This document shows positions 37,640 to 48,300 of a stretch of DNA of 64,000 bases, in pieces. Source of the stretch: Pholis gunnellus (lineage: Eukaryota; Chordata; Actinopteri; Perciformes; Pholidae). Numbering within the stretch: the stretch's first letter is position 1; each line of letters begins with the position of its first letter. The DNA is taken from positions 10,397,016 through 10,461,015 of the forward strand of contig OU342822.1 of the NCBI GenBank assembly GCA_910591455.2, in the 5' to 3' direction. The notes under the pieces are model-generated. The model was given only the letters and a program-made list of their open reading frames with translations. It searched no databases and was not told the origin of the DNA. Position numbers and translations under genes: made by a program.

Positions 37640-38110
37640 TACAAATTCAGCTAAATGACCGATTAATGAGCTGAGAGGAGGCAGCAGCAGCTCTGCACAG
37701 ATTCACTCTGCCGTGCAGCTTAAACAAACAACATGAAAATGAAAAGTCAAAGCTTTTATGAGTCACATGCCCCACTGTGTGGAAAACAAAGCCGTGCTGC
37801 AGTGCACCGCCAACTACCTGAAGTTTAAAGCATCTGACGGAGCCCATTGTTGTCGGCTGATTGCTCGCTGTGTGTTTTTCAGGAAGCCTTATCAGGCAAA
37901 GGAAGACTGAATGAGCACCTCGGACCGAAGCCCTGCTGGATCACAGGCTGCAGGACAGAATTAAATGATTTCCATTATTACACTGAGAATTATTGCGCCC
38001 CCTCTGTAAGACTCCAGCTCCAAGCCAAGATTACTATTTCTGGCAATGTTTGCCTCAGGAAGGAACTTTCTCAGATTTAATGGGACCTGGGCCATTGTAC
38101 ACAGCCTTCT
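37640..38110. promoter_or_regulatory. Candidate conserved non-coding block upstream of hlx
   Basis: Complex sequence with AAGCCTTATCAGGCAAAGG, AAATGATTTCCATTATTAC and GATTTAATGGGACCTGGGCC. It begins just after the full-length dispersed repeat. Short frames on both strands match nothing I know. Confidence 0.3.
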
Positions 38111-38490
38111 GTATGGCACCCTGCCATCATCTCCACAGAGAAGGGAAAAAAAGAACTGAGGGATGTGTATAAAGTCAAAACAAGACTGTCGCGTTTATGT
38201 GATCCCGAATACAGACAATATATTTCAAACACTGAACTCTCTCTGAGGTGCAGAGGAACTCAAATTATTTTTTATTTGCATTTAGGAGTTTGAATGTGAG
38301 TCTGAAAGGGACTACGTGGTCCTGTTGTGATCTGCTTTGTGTATTTTGTAGAACAATTACTGTCTTTATGTTCTGTAAAATGTAATCAAATTAGAAACAT
38401 ACTTTGTTCTTTTATCTCATCTTTGCTCAGCATTATTCTAGACATCGGCGGAACAAGTATTCAGATCTTCTGGTGACATTTAAAAAGCTT

Positions 38491-38554
<64 letters not shown>
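38491..38554. repeat. (TA)n(TG)n microsatellite
   Basis: TA units to about 38522, then about 15 TG units. Confidence 0.95.
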
Positions 38555-38555
<1 letters not shown>

Positions 38556-38627
38556 AAATATCTGTGAAGAAAAAGTTCAATCTTAATACACAAATATTCT
38601 AAAAAGAAACTAAGCTGTAACATTATC

Positions 38628-38683
38628 TGAAATGTAGTAGAAGTATAAATTACCATATAATAGTAGTACTCAAGTAAAGTACA
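38628..38683 (-). repeat. AAGTAC-rich repeat, short fragment
   Basis: ATGTAGTAGAAGTATAAATT followed by ACTCAAGTAAAGTAC is the reverse complement of the family's left end. Confidence 0.4.
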
Positions 38684-39269
38684 CCGACTTAGAGACCTCT
38701 TGTCTCAAGCTTATGCATGTTAAATGCATATATAATCTTTCTCATTTTATCAGGTTGTGACTGTAGTTAACCATGATACAACATTAATGTGAAGGCATTA
38801 AATGTACAAGCAGCTCCCCCCGGTGATATAATGTTCTCTCTTTTTCTTCAGGGCTTATTTCTAAAGGAGTTAAAACATATATTGAACAAATAAAACATTT
38901 CCCTATGAAATGTAGTGCAGTAAAGCCATAAAATGGGAAACCCCTCACAATTGTAACTTACATTTCACCACTGCTTTTGTTTCTGTTCATGTTGAGCGGC
39001 TGCAGCAGCTGCAGACAGAAGAATAGTCATAGAGCTAACATTGACCTTCTAATTGAACAAATCTGATCACAGAGAGACGACGAAAACCCAGAATGTGTGT
39101 CCCTTGAGTTCGTCAACTGTCTGCCTTTAAGAATAAATTCTACAATTTTCAAGTTTTAATATGTGTACATTGTTATTGAAATGATCTGGGGTTGACTGGT
39201 GTTGATCGGAGTCTCCAGGCTGTAAATAAGTTACACTCAATGTGGATTTACAGAAGCAATTACTGCATT

Positions 39270-39510
39270 TCTTATTTAGTTCAGGATAATTTTGAGGTAG
39301 TTGTAGTTTACTTCAGTATTTTCATTGTCTGCTACTTTATACTTCTACTGCACTACAATTTAGAGGGGAGTATTGTACTCCACTACATTCATAATTTATA
39401 ACTACAAAGAAATTATGACGGATTATTATATAAAATAAGACTTTATTATGCATTATTCTGAAATGGGCAATTCTGCATAACATGTACTACATTTTGATGC
39501 CGATATTTTT
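39270..39510 (+). repeat. AAGTAC-rich dispersed repeat, left half
   Basis: TGCTACTTTATACTTCTACT, GCACTACAATTTAGAGGGG and TGATGCCGATATTTTTGCAC follow the family order. Confidence 0.5.
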
Positions 39511-39599
39511 GCACTTTTTAAATATATTGAGATGATGATAGGAGTGATTTGCTGCCCTGTGTTGTTTCCTTTTGTGGTAGCGTACCTTCGGCTCTTCGC

Positions 39600-40015
39600 T
39601 CTGCACAGTCGGAGTTTAAAACATTAAGTGGTCGTTAGCCGGACACTGGAGTGGTAGACTAATCACACTCACCCCGGCCTGAAGGCCAGCCCTGCGCTGT
39701 AAACAACCTAAAGGAGCTGCTTTAATGGAAGCTTTTAAATATAACGGTGACTCAGTGCCTTTGAGCAACAAACACGCGTTTACATAAGAGCAGATTAAAA
39801 TCGCCTCTCGTGCGGCAGGTTCAGGGCCATCTTCAGCCTCCAGTGTGCAAACGTACACACGGTTAAATCACACAGTGTAAGCAGCGCTGTGAGCTACATG
39901 TTGCAGGAGGAGAGACTAATGGAAACACAAAAGGTCATAATAACAAACCATTAGGCCTGCTGCTGCTCCTCCAGCGGGGCGGCGAGCTGCCGCGAGGAGC
40001 ATAAACCGCTGCGAA
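39600..40015. promoter_or_regulatory. Candidate conserved non-coding block
   Basis: TTAAGTGGTCGTTAGCCGG, GAGTGGTAGACTAATCAC, CTGCTTTAATGGAAGC and GAGCAGATTAAAATCGCC. Complex, non-repetitive; between hlx and slc35f6. Confidence 0.3.
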
Positions 40016-40310
40016 AAGTAACAACAACAAAAAAACATCCATTATGTCAGATAATGTTATATGTTTTGAAACAATTTTCAGAATTAAAATAACTTCGTGT
40101 ATGGAAATGTTTCAGGTGATAAATTAAGGACGGTCATGCAGGCTGCTGGTCTGATGCAGAGCAGAGCATCTCACCCTGCAGCTTGAATGGTTCACATCTC
40201 GGCCAAATCAATCCGCAGCGGTGGAACAATAGCATCCATCAGCAGCAAAACTGAAGGTGCATGACAGGCATGACAGAAATGATATTCAAGACAGCATCAT
40301 TATCGTGCAT

Positions 40311-40406
40311 ATCTATCTATCTATCTATCTATCTATATCCATCCACTCATCCATCCATCCCTCCATATATCCATCCACCCCTCCATCTATATTTATCTAT
40401 CTATCC
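40311..40406. repeat. (ATCT)n / (CCAT)n tetranucleotide microsatellite
   Basis: Pure ATCT units at 40311-40336, then mixed ATCC/CCAT units and a few more ATCT units. Confidence 0.95.
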
Positions 40407-41060
40407 GTCATTTCACAGGCTTATTATTTTTGCTCTGGGTTCTTAACATTATAGTCAGTTTGTCTCGGGGGAGGACAGGTCACATGGGGACACATTTGTC
40501 CAGAAAACAGCTACTGGAAAAGTGTTTTACATGCTGTCCCAGGAGCGTCTTCTGTACTGCTTTGACTTATTTTAACATATTTATTGTTTTATGTCAGAGG
40601 CTGTAGATCATGACCCATAGCTGTAAATACGTTTCCCTAAAACGAAATGTACTTAACGTCTGTGTTGCTATGAACACACTGGCTTTTATTTTTTTCCAGT
40701 GACTGCCTAAAATGTAAAACACAATGAAAATGGTTCCTAAAAGAAAAATACGTATACATCCTGAGACCTTTTCTCAACATATTTCCTTACAGATTGCAGA
40801 TATTCAACTCACATGTGCTCACAAAAATCCCATACTGTATTCATAGCCATCTACCTACATCAATGTATAATGATGCCACTGTGCTTTTTGACTATAAAGT
40901 TACTGTAGTCAACATAATGCAACGTCTTTATTCCCTCAGTTCATTCACAAGGTAACAGCAGCCCGTACACACAAACAGCCGCACGGAGAGCTGCGTTTCA
41001 TTTCTTATCAGCACAATGCTGCCATCTAGCGGCCATGTTATGTATAGCAGCGACACATGA

Positions 41061-41098
41061 TGTGCGTGTGTGTGTGTGCGTGTGTGCGTGTGTGTGAG
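41061..41098. repeat. (TG)n microsatellite with CG interruptions
   Basis: TG units interrupted by GCG at three places. Confidence 0.9.
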
Positions 41099-42268
41099 AG
41101 AGTACTTGAGTTTGCCCGTGCACGTTGATCTTGGGCTGAAAACATAAAGAAACAGAGTAAAAAACAAACAACAAAATAAAGAAACGATTAAGAAATGAAC
41201 AAGGAACCACAATGGTTCTCTTCTATACAGCCAACAACCCACTGATTATTGAATTTAAATTATTATTTGACCGTGTGACATACCACATATTTAAGACTAT
41301 GTAAGCCATTCATTTTAACCTGGTCTGTAATGAATGTAGACACTGTCTACACCAGCCTATCAAATATAAACAGACTATTTATGATTTTGTTTCAAAGTCA
41401 GTTATTTGCAGCTGCTTTGAGTTCTTCTGCAGTGACACTACCTTCTCAATCAGTGTGTTCATGTGTATTTGGTCAATTAACACATTTTCCTTCACCGTGT
41501 TCCGGGAGCTGGACAGGGGTCGTGTGTGTAGATCTCGAGGGATTCCTGTGTTCAACCTTTGACCTCCATTAAAGCACAAGACCGGTCTTCAGGGAGGAAG
41601 TTCGGGTTGACTCAGGAAGTGAAGGCAGGTGCCAGCTGCTGGCGAGGGACTGGTGACACTGGACTCTTAACCGGCTGCTCACTGAGCTGATATTTTCTGG
41701 CTGCTCAACGTCATAATTTCATCACAATGTTGTCTTTATTTATCGCTCATCTGAGCCAGTGGGGCTGCAAAGAAAAGAAACGGTGTTAATCCAAGTTTGA
41801 AATTATGTAAATGTAATTTATATGCATTTAGAAACAGTTATATAGCTTTTAATATATCGTCAAATAGCATTACCGTCTTTGCTTTCCTTTTTCGTCCTCC
41901 GATGAAAAAACGGATCCATCTGAACTGTATTAAGAAGCATGTTTTTCACTATCAGCTAATCTGTTAATCATTGTTTTCTAATAATAGATTAGTCATTTAG
42001 TATATACAATTACAAAGCTATTACATTTGCAACACTATAAAGCAAAGAAAAGCAGCAAATCTTCCCATTTTAGAAGCTGGAAACAGACAATAGTTGCTGT
42101 ATTTGCTATGGTTGACAACTGTGACATTAAATCGATCATTAAAAATGGTTGTAGATTAACTTTCGGTGGATCAAATAATCCATTGATCCACAAACACAAT
42201 AGTGTATCTAATCATGCAGCACAAACTTCTTTTCAGGCTTTGTGGGTTGTTTGAGAAGTGTATTTTTT

Positions 42269-43451
42269 TTTAATCCCTTTTTTTGTCATTACATTACATG
42301 TCATCACATCAATTAACCGTTGTTTTCTGTAGGCCAACAGAGACCTGAGTAAAAATGCTAAAGCATCATTCAGCAAGTGTGATTTTATGACAGTTCCCTT
42401 TCTTCTTCTTAGTGTACGATACAGCCTTAAATTACTAACCAGAGGAGAAGCAGGAAGCAGGAACAAGTGTAAATCACTTGGTGTAGGAGCTCAGATGTTT
42501 TGATACGTTTCCATCAGTAAAAACAAATTAACTCAAATTTAAGATCAGCAAATATACACACATTTTCTTTTAAAACTGCTTTTCTGTACACATTCTGTGT
42601 TCAACTGAACAGAGATTAAGGAGATGACTCTGCAGCTTGATTACAAAAGACATTTTGAATTACTGTAACACCCGTCTCTGTTGGCATTACTTTGGCACAA
42701 TCATACATAATCAGCAACATAAAAAAAACAACCCATTTTTAAACACATTATCAGAAACAGCGGGACTCATTGACTCAAGATAATTCGCATAAATCTTCAA
42801 AGGATTCATTTTCATCTTGTGCGGCAGTAAGTTTCATAAACCTGTGCTTTAGTGAAAAAAAAAAAAAAGAGTCAGTTCAAGTTTTTTGTGTAAGGATAAA
42901 CTGATAGAAGAGATGTTCGCACACTGCATAGATCTAAGTGTGCGGATATCTCTTCTATCAGTTTGAACTGTTTGATACTTCCATCACCTTAAACATCAAG
43001 TCAGGAGGAGCGGTGGTTATCCTGCATTGTTTTGAAAGATAAGAAAAATACATGAGAGCGTCACAAGCAAATGTTGATACTGGCTATTATAAAGGACGTT
43101 GTTTTTTTTTCATTTCCATTTCCAACTTGAATTAATTCCTTTAAAAAACAAAAAAACAAAATCGGTATCGTAATACAAACGCTCCTTCAGACTGGCCTCT
43201 GTTTCTCTGAAGGAACAGTTGAACAATTTGAGAAGTTTTTTGTTTTCTTCCCAGAGTAGAGTCCTAAGAAGATGGATACTACTCGTGTGCCAAACTAATC
43301 CTTTAAAAAGAGCTTGCACAATCCCACATATTATAACATTGTGTGAGGTCAGTTAAAATCTGCAACCATATTTAAAAAAAAGAGGCTATCACTACATGAA
43401 AGGTGCAGTGTCTTTGACAGACGGCCCCAGCAGACCGGGACGTCTCAGGCT
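42269..43451 (-). other. slc35f6: Downstream flank, possible slc35f6 3' UTR
   Basis: No AATAAA is present on the minus strand in the first kilobase after the stop codon. The first common signal variant I find is ATTAAA at 42269-42274. If it is used, the 3' UTR is about 1.2 kb and contains the hairpin at 42898-42964. A less canonical signal nearer the stop is equally possible. Confidence 0.3.
42898..42964 (+). ncRNA. Near-perfect 67-bp hairpin (unclassified; possible small-RNA precursor or palindromic element)
   Basis: The arms 42898-42925 and 42937-42964 (28 bases each) are reverse complements at 26 of 28 positions around an 11-base loop. The arms start AAACTGATAGAAGAGAT and end ATCTCTTCTATCAGTTT. 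The only imperfect pairs are 42915 with 42947 (G.T) and 42917 with 42945 (T.G). As plus-strand RNA both are G.U wobbles, so the stem stays fully paired; as minus-strand RNA both are C.A mismatches. Pairing stops sharply at both ends. Size fits a pre-miRNA-like hairpin, but I recognise no known microRNA, and a small palindromic repeat is the main alternative. It lies 490 bases downstream of slc35f6, antisense to it. Confidence 0.45.
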
Positions 43452-43939
43452 TTAGCTCTCGTCCGCGTTCTGCACCCTGCCGTCACCCAGCAGCCTCTCT
43501 GTTTCTCCCGGGCTGTCCTCCTCCTCGGTGTTCACCATCGCGGCGCAGCACGGTATCCTGGCCAGCAGGGGGCGGTGCAGTCCATTGTAGAGCGCTGTGC
43601 CCACCAGCAGCACCATGAAGCCCAGCACCTGCAGGCCCTGGAACTGCTCCCAACCCAGCGCCAGGCTCACCGCCCAGATGACCAGCGTACGCAGACTGTC
43701 CAGCACCATGCGGGTGGTGGCGCTGATCTCTTTAGTGACGCTGATCCCGGCAAAGTTGAAGAAGGCGATGCTGACCGTGTTGCCCAGCAGAGCCAACAGG
43801 ATGAGAGGCTTGTGCCCGATCTGACAGAAGGCGTCCAGCGCGTCCTCCAGGACCCCCCGAGGGTTGCCGGCGAAGTCGCCAACATGGATGAAATACATCG
43901 GGATGAGAAGCAGCGACAGGACGAAGAACCCAAAGAAAC
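43452..43939 (-). CDS. slc35f6: slc35f6 coding exon 6 (C-terminal)
   Basis: Encodes residues 217-378 with the last transmembrane helices and a cytosolic tail rich in Glu that carries ETERLL and ends NADES-stop (TAA at 43452-43454). Acceptor is TTTCCAG. Confidence 0.96.
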
Positions 43940-46900
43940 CTGGAAATAAGACAACAGCATTAAAACATGACCTATAACAGCAGTTCACAACCTTTTAAAC
44001 AAGTCAAAATAAAGTTAATCTACCCGTGTGACCAGTTGATTTACCTTGCTGGATTTGAAGAAATAAAATGATATGAAAAATAAGCTGAACTTTGGCTGCA
44101 GAAATTTGTTTTTTTACTGCTTTCTTTTCCTGTTGACAATATTGTAAATACTAAATATATTTGCAACCCCTCATTTAGGTCACGACCTGAAAACAACTCC
44201 GTGCAGCAGCGAAGTGTGACGAAAGCTGCAGCTCGCTGAGCTACGAGCTTTAGCCAGAGAGGACCTGCAGACAATCACTAAACATAGAGTCCTGAGGCTC
44301 CTGTGACGTGTTGACTTTTGTTCTGAAAAACATGAACCCGGCCGCCGCAAAATGCAGTTATTGCAGCAAGCCACACTTCGCTGCCACCTGGTGTGTTTTT
44401 CGTCAAACTAAACTAAAATGACGCTGAATTTAGGTTTGAATATATTCAGCCAAACTCTGGAGAAAGTTCTGTGCCTGTCACATGAATATTTAAGTCTCTA
44501 CAATACTATTATAGATATTCCCCTTAAATAAAAGGTTGGAAAACAATGATAAAACTAGTCTATCTGTCGCTATTTCACCTTTACATTCTTCAATATTTAC
44601 TTCTGTTAACACTGGAAATTCAAGACTTTGGTTCTTTCTGCTTCTTCTCTGTCAAAATGTTGCTGTTGGTGTTCCTAAAACAATGTCGCATGTAACTGCA
44701 GATGAAAAACTACTGCACCTTCAATGCCAACAGCACGAAGAGGATGGACGTCATGTTTGTAGACAAACTTTTCCTCCAGGACCATCTGCACTGAAACGAT
44801 GATCTGAGCCATGATGATCAGAAGGTCTCCTGCGGGACAGAAGAGAGTAGTGGTGTTTCATTTACTGCCTTTAGGAACTGAGGTTGAGGTTAACTGGAGT
44901 TTTGATCTCTTCGTGATGCTTGTTTGAGTATCCTCTACTGTATCGTTAGGAAACATTGAACCAAATAAGGGCTGCACTTTACTTTTCTCGCCGTTATCCT
45001 GAAACCCCGTGGATTGAACACAAAGTGGATTAATGCGGGCGAAATAAAGCCCAAAACCTTAAATCCACCTCACCCGTGATGATGTCGCTGAGTTTGTGCG
45101 TGTCGTCTTTGTGCCCGCTGAAGAAGTCTGAGAGGCCCACGATCACCAGGCCCAGGATGGTGGTGAGGATGCCGAGCCACTGACTGGGCACCAGGCGTCG
45201 CCCCAGGAACGCCACAGAAAGCAGACCGGTGAAGATGATGACGGCTCCACGCAGCATCTGGAAGCTGGAGGCGCTGGTCATGTTGAGAGCTGCAAAAAAT
45301 ATAGAACGAATAACACAAGTTGATTTCCTTTCTAGAAACAAATTCATGCGTCTCAGTAAAGAAAAGTTTTCTGAGCATTAAGCAGAAAAAGAAAGGCTAC
45401 AAAAAGTCACTTACCAACATACATGATGGAGGTGGCCGTCATGTCACACATGGCGGGAGGGAAGAAGAGGAGCGGGTTGAAGCTCTGGCCGGGGTTCATC
45501 TTGGGCTCGGGGCTTCGTCTGTCGCAGCAAAGTAAGATGTAGAAGACCACAATACAGCTGAGCTCGCCCAGAAACATACCCACCGCCTGGAGAGGGAGAC
45601 AGGAAACTAATGATGATTCACTCTTTGGAAACGGCAGTTTGACACAATTTTACTTTTTGTAGAAAACTGAACAAATTGTTGTTGTTGTTTTATTTCAGAT
45701 GTTTTTTCAAATATGTTGCACTTATTTTAAGAGCAAACACATACATGTGCACATCTATGGCTGTGGTTAATGAGGCTGGAAATACTCAAGTGGAACAATT
45801 TTATTTTGTGAAACCTTACTTTGAAAGAAAATACAAAATAAATAATATATATATATACATATATATATATATAAAAAACACGTTTTTCCATTCAATAAAA
45901 GCATCCAAAGTTAAATGTCTTTTAAAGGTATTTTATGCCAGTTTATTGTACTTGTGGAGCGAAAATAAGTTGCTTTATAACACTGTATCGTACACAGTTC
46001 AGTACTTTACCTGTACAAACGGGTGAGCAAACTGGTGTTCAGGGTCATCACGGCAACCCTTGGCAGAGAACATGTCGGCCCATCTGTCAGACAAGAAACC
46101 GTCATTACAACTTCATTATTGATGTTTTACACAACCAAATATAATAGAAAACAGTTACATATGAAAGGTGTTTGACACACACGGCTACGGCCGCAAAGAC
46201 AAGGCGGTTAATCAACATTTATTTTGCAAATCGAATAATTGTTTTTGGTCTTTTTAAATGAAACTTTTGCCGACTCCAGCTTCTCAAATGTGATGACTCG
46301 CTGCCTTTCTGATTGACAAGACCTATGTGGGTGTAGAAGAGGGTTTTTTTTTTGGTTTCTCATTTTGTGTTCTTTCATATTACGCCTGCGTTCGACTGAC
46401 AACCAACTCATAAATACCAGTGTGAAGAAGATTTCTGCAGTGAGAGCACATTTCGTTTTACTGTGCCCTTACATAGAATATAGGACAGTCGGACCAAACG
46501 ATTGGATGAAGTTGGTTGTAAAGTTAATGAGTCACATCTCCATAACCCACTGACTTCTATCATCAGACCGTCAGAGGAAGCATGACCAGCATGTGAGCAT
46601 CCCGTCTTCTTCGAAATGCAAGACAAGGGAATATGGTGATGACGCTGCACTTTCTTCAAACGTCTCGAGAAGGAGACTTGATCCAAATCTATTCCTGTTT
46701 ATTTGTGGTCACTGTGTTTGGGTTGAGTATCTTGAATGTGGTGCATGTTTGCATGAAAGGAAAGAGGGAACCTGCACCAAAACTATCAATCTACATGCTG
46801 TATCTGATCTCAGCTGTGGGGCTCTAAACCCGGTGTCAGGTGACTGGAGGGAAACGTTACCCGTTAGTTGCCGATTCTTCTCTGAGCAACGTGACACAGC

Positions 46901-48128
46901 TCGCTTCGTCTGAGGCATTAGCACTCAGACGGTGATTCATTCGTCATGTTTGAGTTTTGTTTCGCTGACAAAAACCAACAAAGGGACAGAGAAGTGTGTC
47001 GTGCCGCAGGGAGCTGACATCACAGATTATTGGGGAAGTTAAAAAAGCTGAATGTCTAGTTTCACTGAAATAGAAAACCTTAGTTATAAAAGATTCTCTC
47101 CAGCCTTTATTTGTACAGTTTTCTATGACTGTAAATTAAATATACAATGAGTTTTTGACAGTTGGTTGATGAAAACAAGTCATTTAAAAAGACATTTTCA
47201 CTTTTTTTCTGATGTTTTAAAGACCAAAGGGTTAATCAAATATATGAAAAAAATAATCAGCAGGTTAAGTGATAAGGAAAGTAGTTGTGAGTCCATTAAA
47301 TAAACGAGGAGTCATTTCAGGGCTGAACTGATTCATCTATCTCAGTCAAAAGAAATCTAACAGTCACTAGTGTTGATCATCAAGTCATTGTTCAAGTCAT
47401 CCATCATGGTAATGTGACAAACATGAACAGTTTCCTGCTTCTCAGATGTGACGATTTCCTGCTTTCCTCTGTTTTAAACCATCGTTAATAATTTCAAAAT
47501 ATAATGTAATTTGCATTTTTCTTTTTTCCTATTTTCTGGTGTTTTTAGGACCAAATGATAATGAAAGTGACAGTTGCAGCTGATAAGCTATTACATAACC
47601 TCAGACAGACAATGAATGAGTCGAAACATGTTTGTTAAACACAGATAGCCAATGATTACATCATTGTACAACTACAGAGGCATACGTATATCGTTAGTCA
47701 TATGACTTTACATCCCATCGCGAGCGGCTTCCTCACAGAAATCTTATCACGTCACGAACAGCGTTTAAAACGTTTCTCCTCGCGCTCACACATTCGCTTT
47801 CTGTAGCTACTTAACGCTCGATAAGGATGTTTATATTGAAGCTAACAAGCTAACAACACGATAGCTTGTTATTTACCAGCTCACGATAGCGTCACCTGCT
47901 AATAGTTACAATAGAGGCAACAACTAGAGGATAACACGCTAACACTTCGGAACAAAAAACAAGCTAGCTCTATTATTAGCTGAATAATCTTAACTTTAAC
48001 GACAAACACATGACACCAGCAGTACAAACAAACAGAAATGAATGTACTCACTTTGCGGATAGTGTGTTGAGAGAGCCAGTTGTGAGCATGAGTCCCGCAA
48101 GGAACAGCTGGTATTTAGTCCAAGCCAT
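43452..48128 (-). CDS. slc35f6: Solute carrier family 35 member F6, six coding exons
   Basis: EamA/drug-metabolite-transporter superfamily membrane protein, about ten transmembrane helices. The human protein is reported in lysosomal and mitochondrial contexts and to bind the adenine nucleotide translocator; the transported substrate is not established. Coding exons: 48052-48128, 46011-46083, 45415-45586, 45074-45289, 44719-44829 and 43452-43939. All have GT-AG junctions and consistent phases, giving 378 aa against about 371 in human. Landmarks: N-terminus MAWTKYQLFLAGLM, NMTSASSFQMLRGA at 110-123, VLEEKFVYKH at 196-205, SVTKEISATTRMVLDSLR in the last exon, and a C-terminal ETERLL (362-367) fitting the acidic dileucine sorting pattern. 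The start is fixed by family N-terminus and a good context (A at -3, G at +4). No domain is missing. Confidence 0.97.
44719..44829 (-). CDS. slc35f6: slc35f6 coding exon 5
   Basis: Encodes residues 180-216: GDLLIIMAQIIVS, then VLEEKFVYKHDVHPLRAVGIE. Acceptor is CCCGCAG, donor GTGCAG. Not visible as a long open frame, but the family match is unbroken. Confidence 0.93.
45074..45289 (-). CDS. slc35f6: slc35f6 coding exon 4
   Basis: Encodes residues 108-179, from ALNMTSASSFQMLRGAV to KLSDIIT, with the conserved EamA-type core and SVAFLGRRLVPSQW. Acceptor is TTTGCAG, donor GTGAGG. Confidence 0.95.
45415..45586 (-). CDS. slc35f6: slc35f6 coding exon 3
   Basis: Encodes residues 51-107 from AVGMFLGELSC to TSIMYV, ending in phase 1 at donor GTAAGT. 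It contains transmembrane segments 2 and 3 joined by a hydrophilic loop with PEPKMNPGQSFNPL. Confidence 0.94.
45844..45873. repeat. (AT)n microsatellite in slc35f6 intron 2
   Basis: AT units with one AC interruption, between coding exons 2 and 3. Confidence 0.9.
46011..46083 (-). CDS. slc35f6: slc35f6 coding exon 2
   Basis: A 73-base exon after acceptor CTGACAG: completes K26, then WADMFSAKGC and ends HPFVQ (residue 50) at donor GTAAAG. Too short to stand out as an open frame; found by splicing continuity and family match. Confidence 0.92.
48052..48128 (-). CDS. slc35f6: slc35f6 coding exon 1
   Basis: Encodes residues 1-25 and two bases of codon 26, ending SA-K before donor GTGAGT. It covers the first transmembrane segment. 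Confidence 0.95.
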
Positions 48129-48300
48129 GCTGGACGTGTGGAGAGGACAAATAAGCCGGGGACAGACGACCACCACCGAGTCGCTTCTTTTTAGTTTGAA
48201 GACAACCAGGTTGTTATCCCCACACTGCTTTGTGGGATTCTCCTCTGCCTGTAAAGGTCACATGACAACTCAGAGTCAGCTGACCGATACGTGAACTACA
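48129..48300 (-). promoter_or_regulatory. slc35f6: slc35f6 5' UTR and candidate promoter with two palindromic E-boxes
   Basis: Within about 160 bases upstream of the ATG lie two ten-base E-box palindromes: GTCACATGAC at 48257-48266 and GTCAGCTGAC at 48275-48284. The first differs at one base from the TFEB/MiT lysosomal CLEAR consensus GTCACGTGAC. No TATA box is seen. Transcription start and binding are inferred. Confidence 0.45.

Larger units (their letters stand above)
34540..42890. other. hlx to slc35f6 intergenic interval
   Basis: No exon seen on either strand. Contents are the tandem duplication, C30 run, dispersed repeats, three microsatellites and two candidate regulatory blocks listed separately. 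35.6-35.95 kb is a GC-richer stretch with nothing recognisable; 40.4-41.0 and 41.1-42.3 kb are plain AT-rich sequence. Confidence 0.5.

Noticed and set aside
43575..43949. Gln-rich plus-strand frame over slc35f6 exon 6
   Set aside because: Antisense shadow of the slc35f6 exon.
45676..46026. 116-codon plus-strand frame in slc35f6 intron 2
   Set aside because: It runs through an (AT)n microsatellite, overlaps exon 2 antisense, and resembles no protein.
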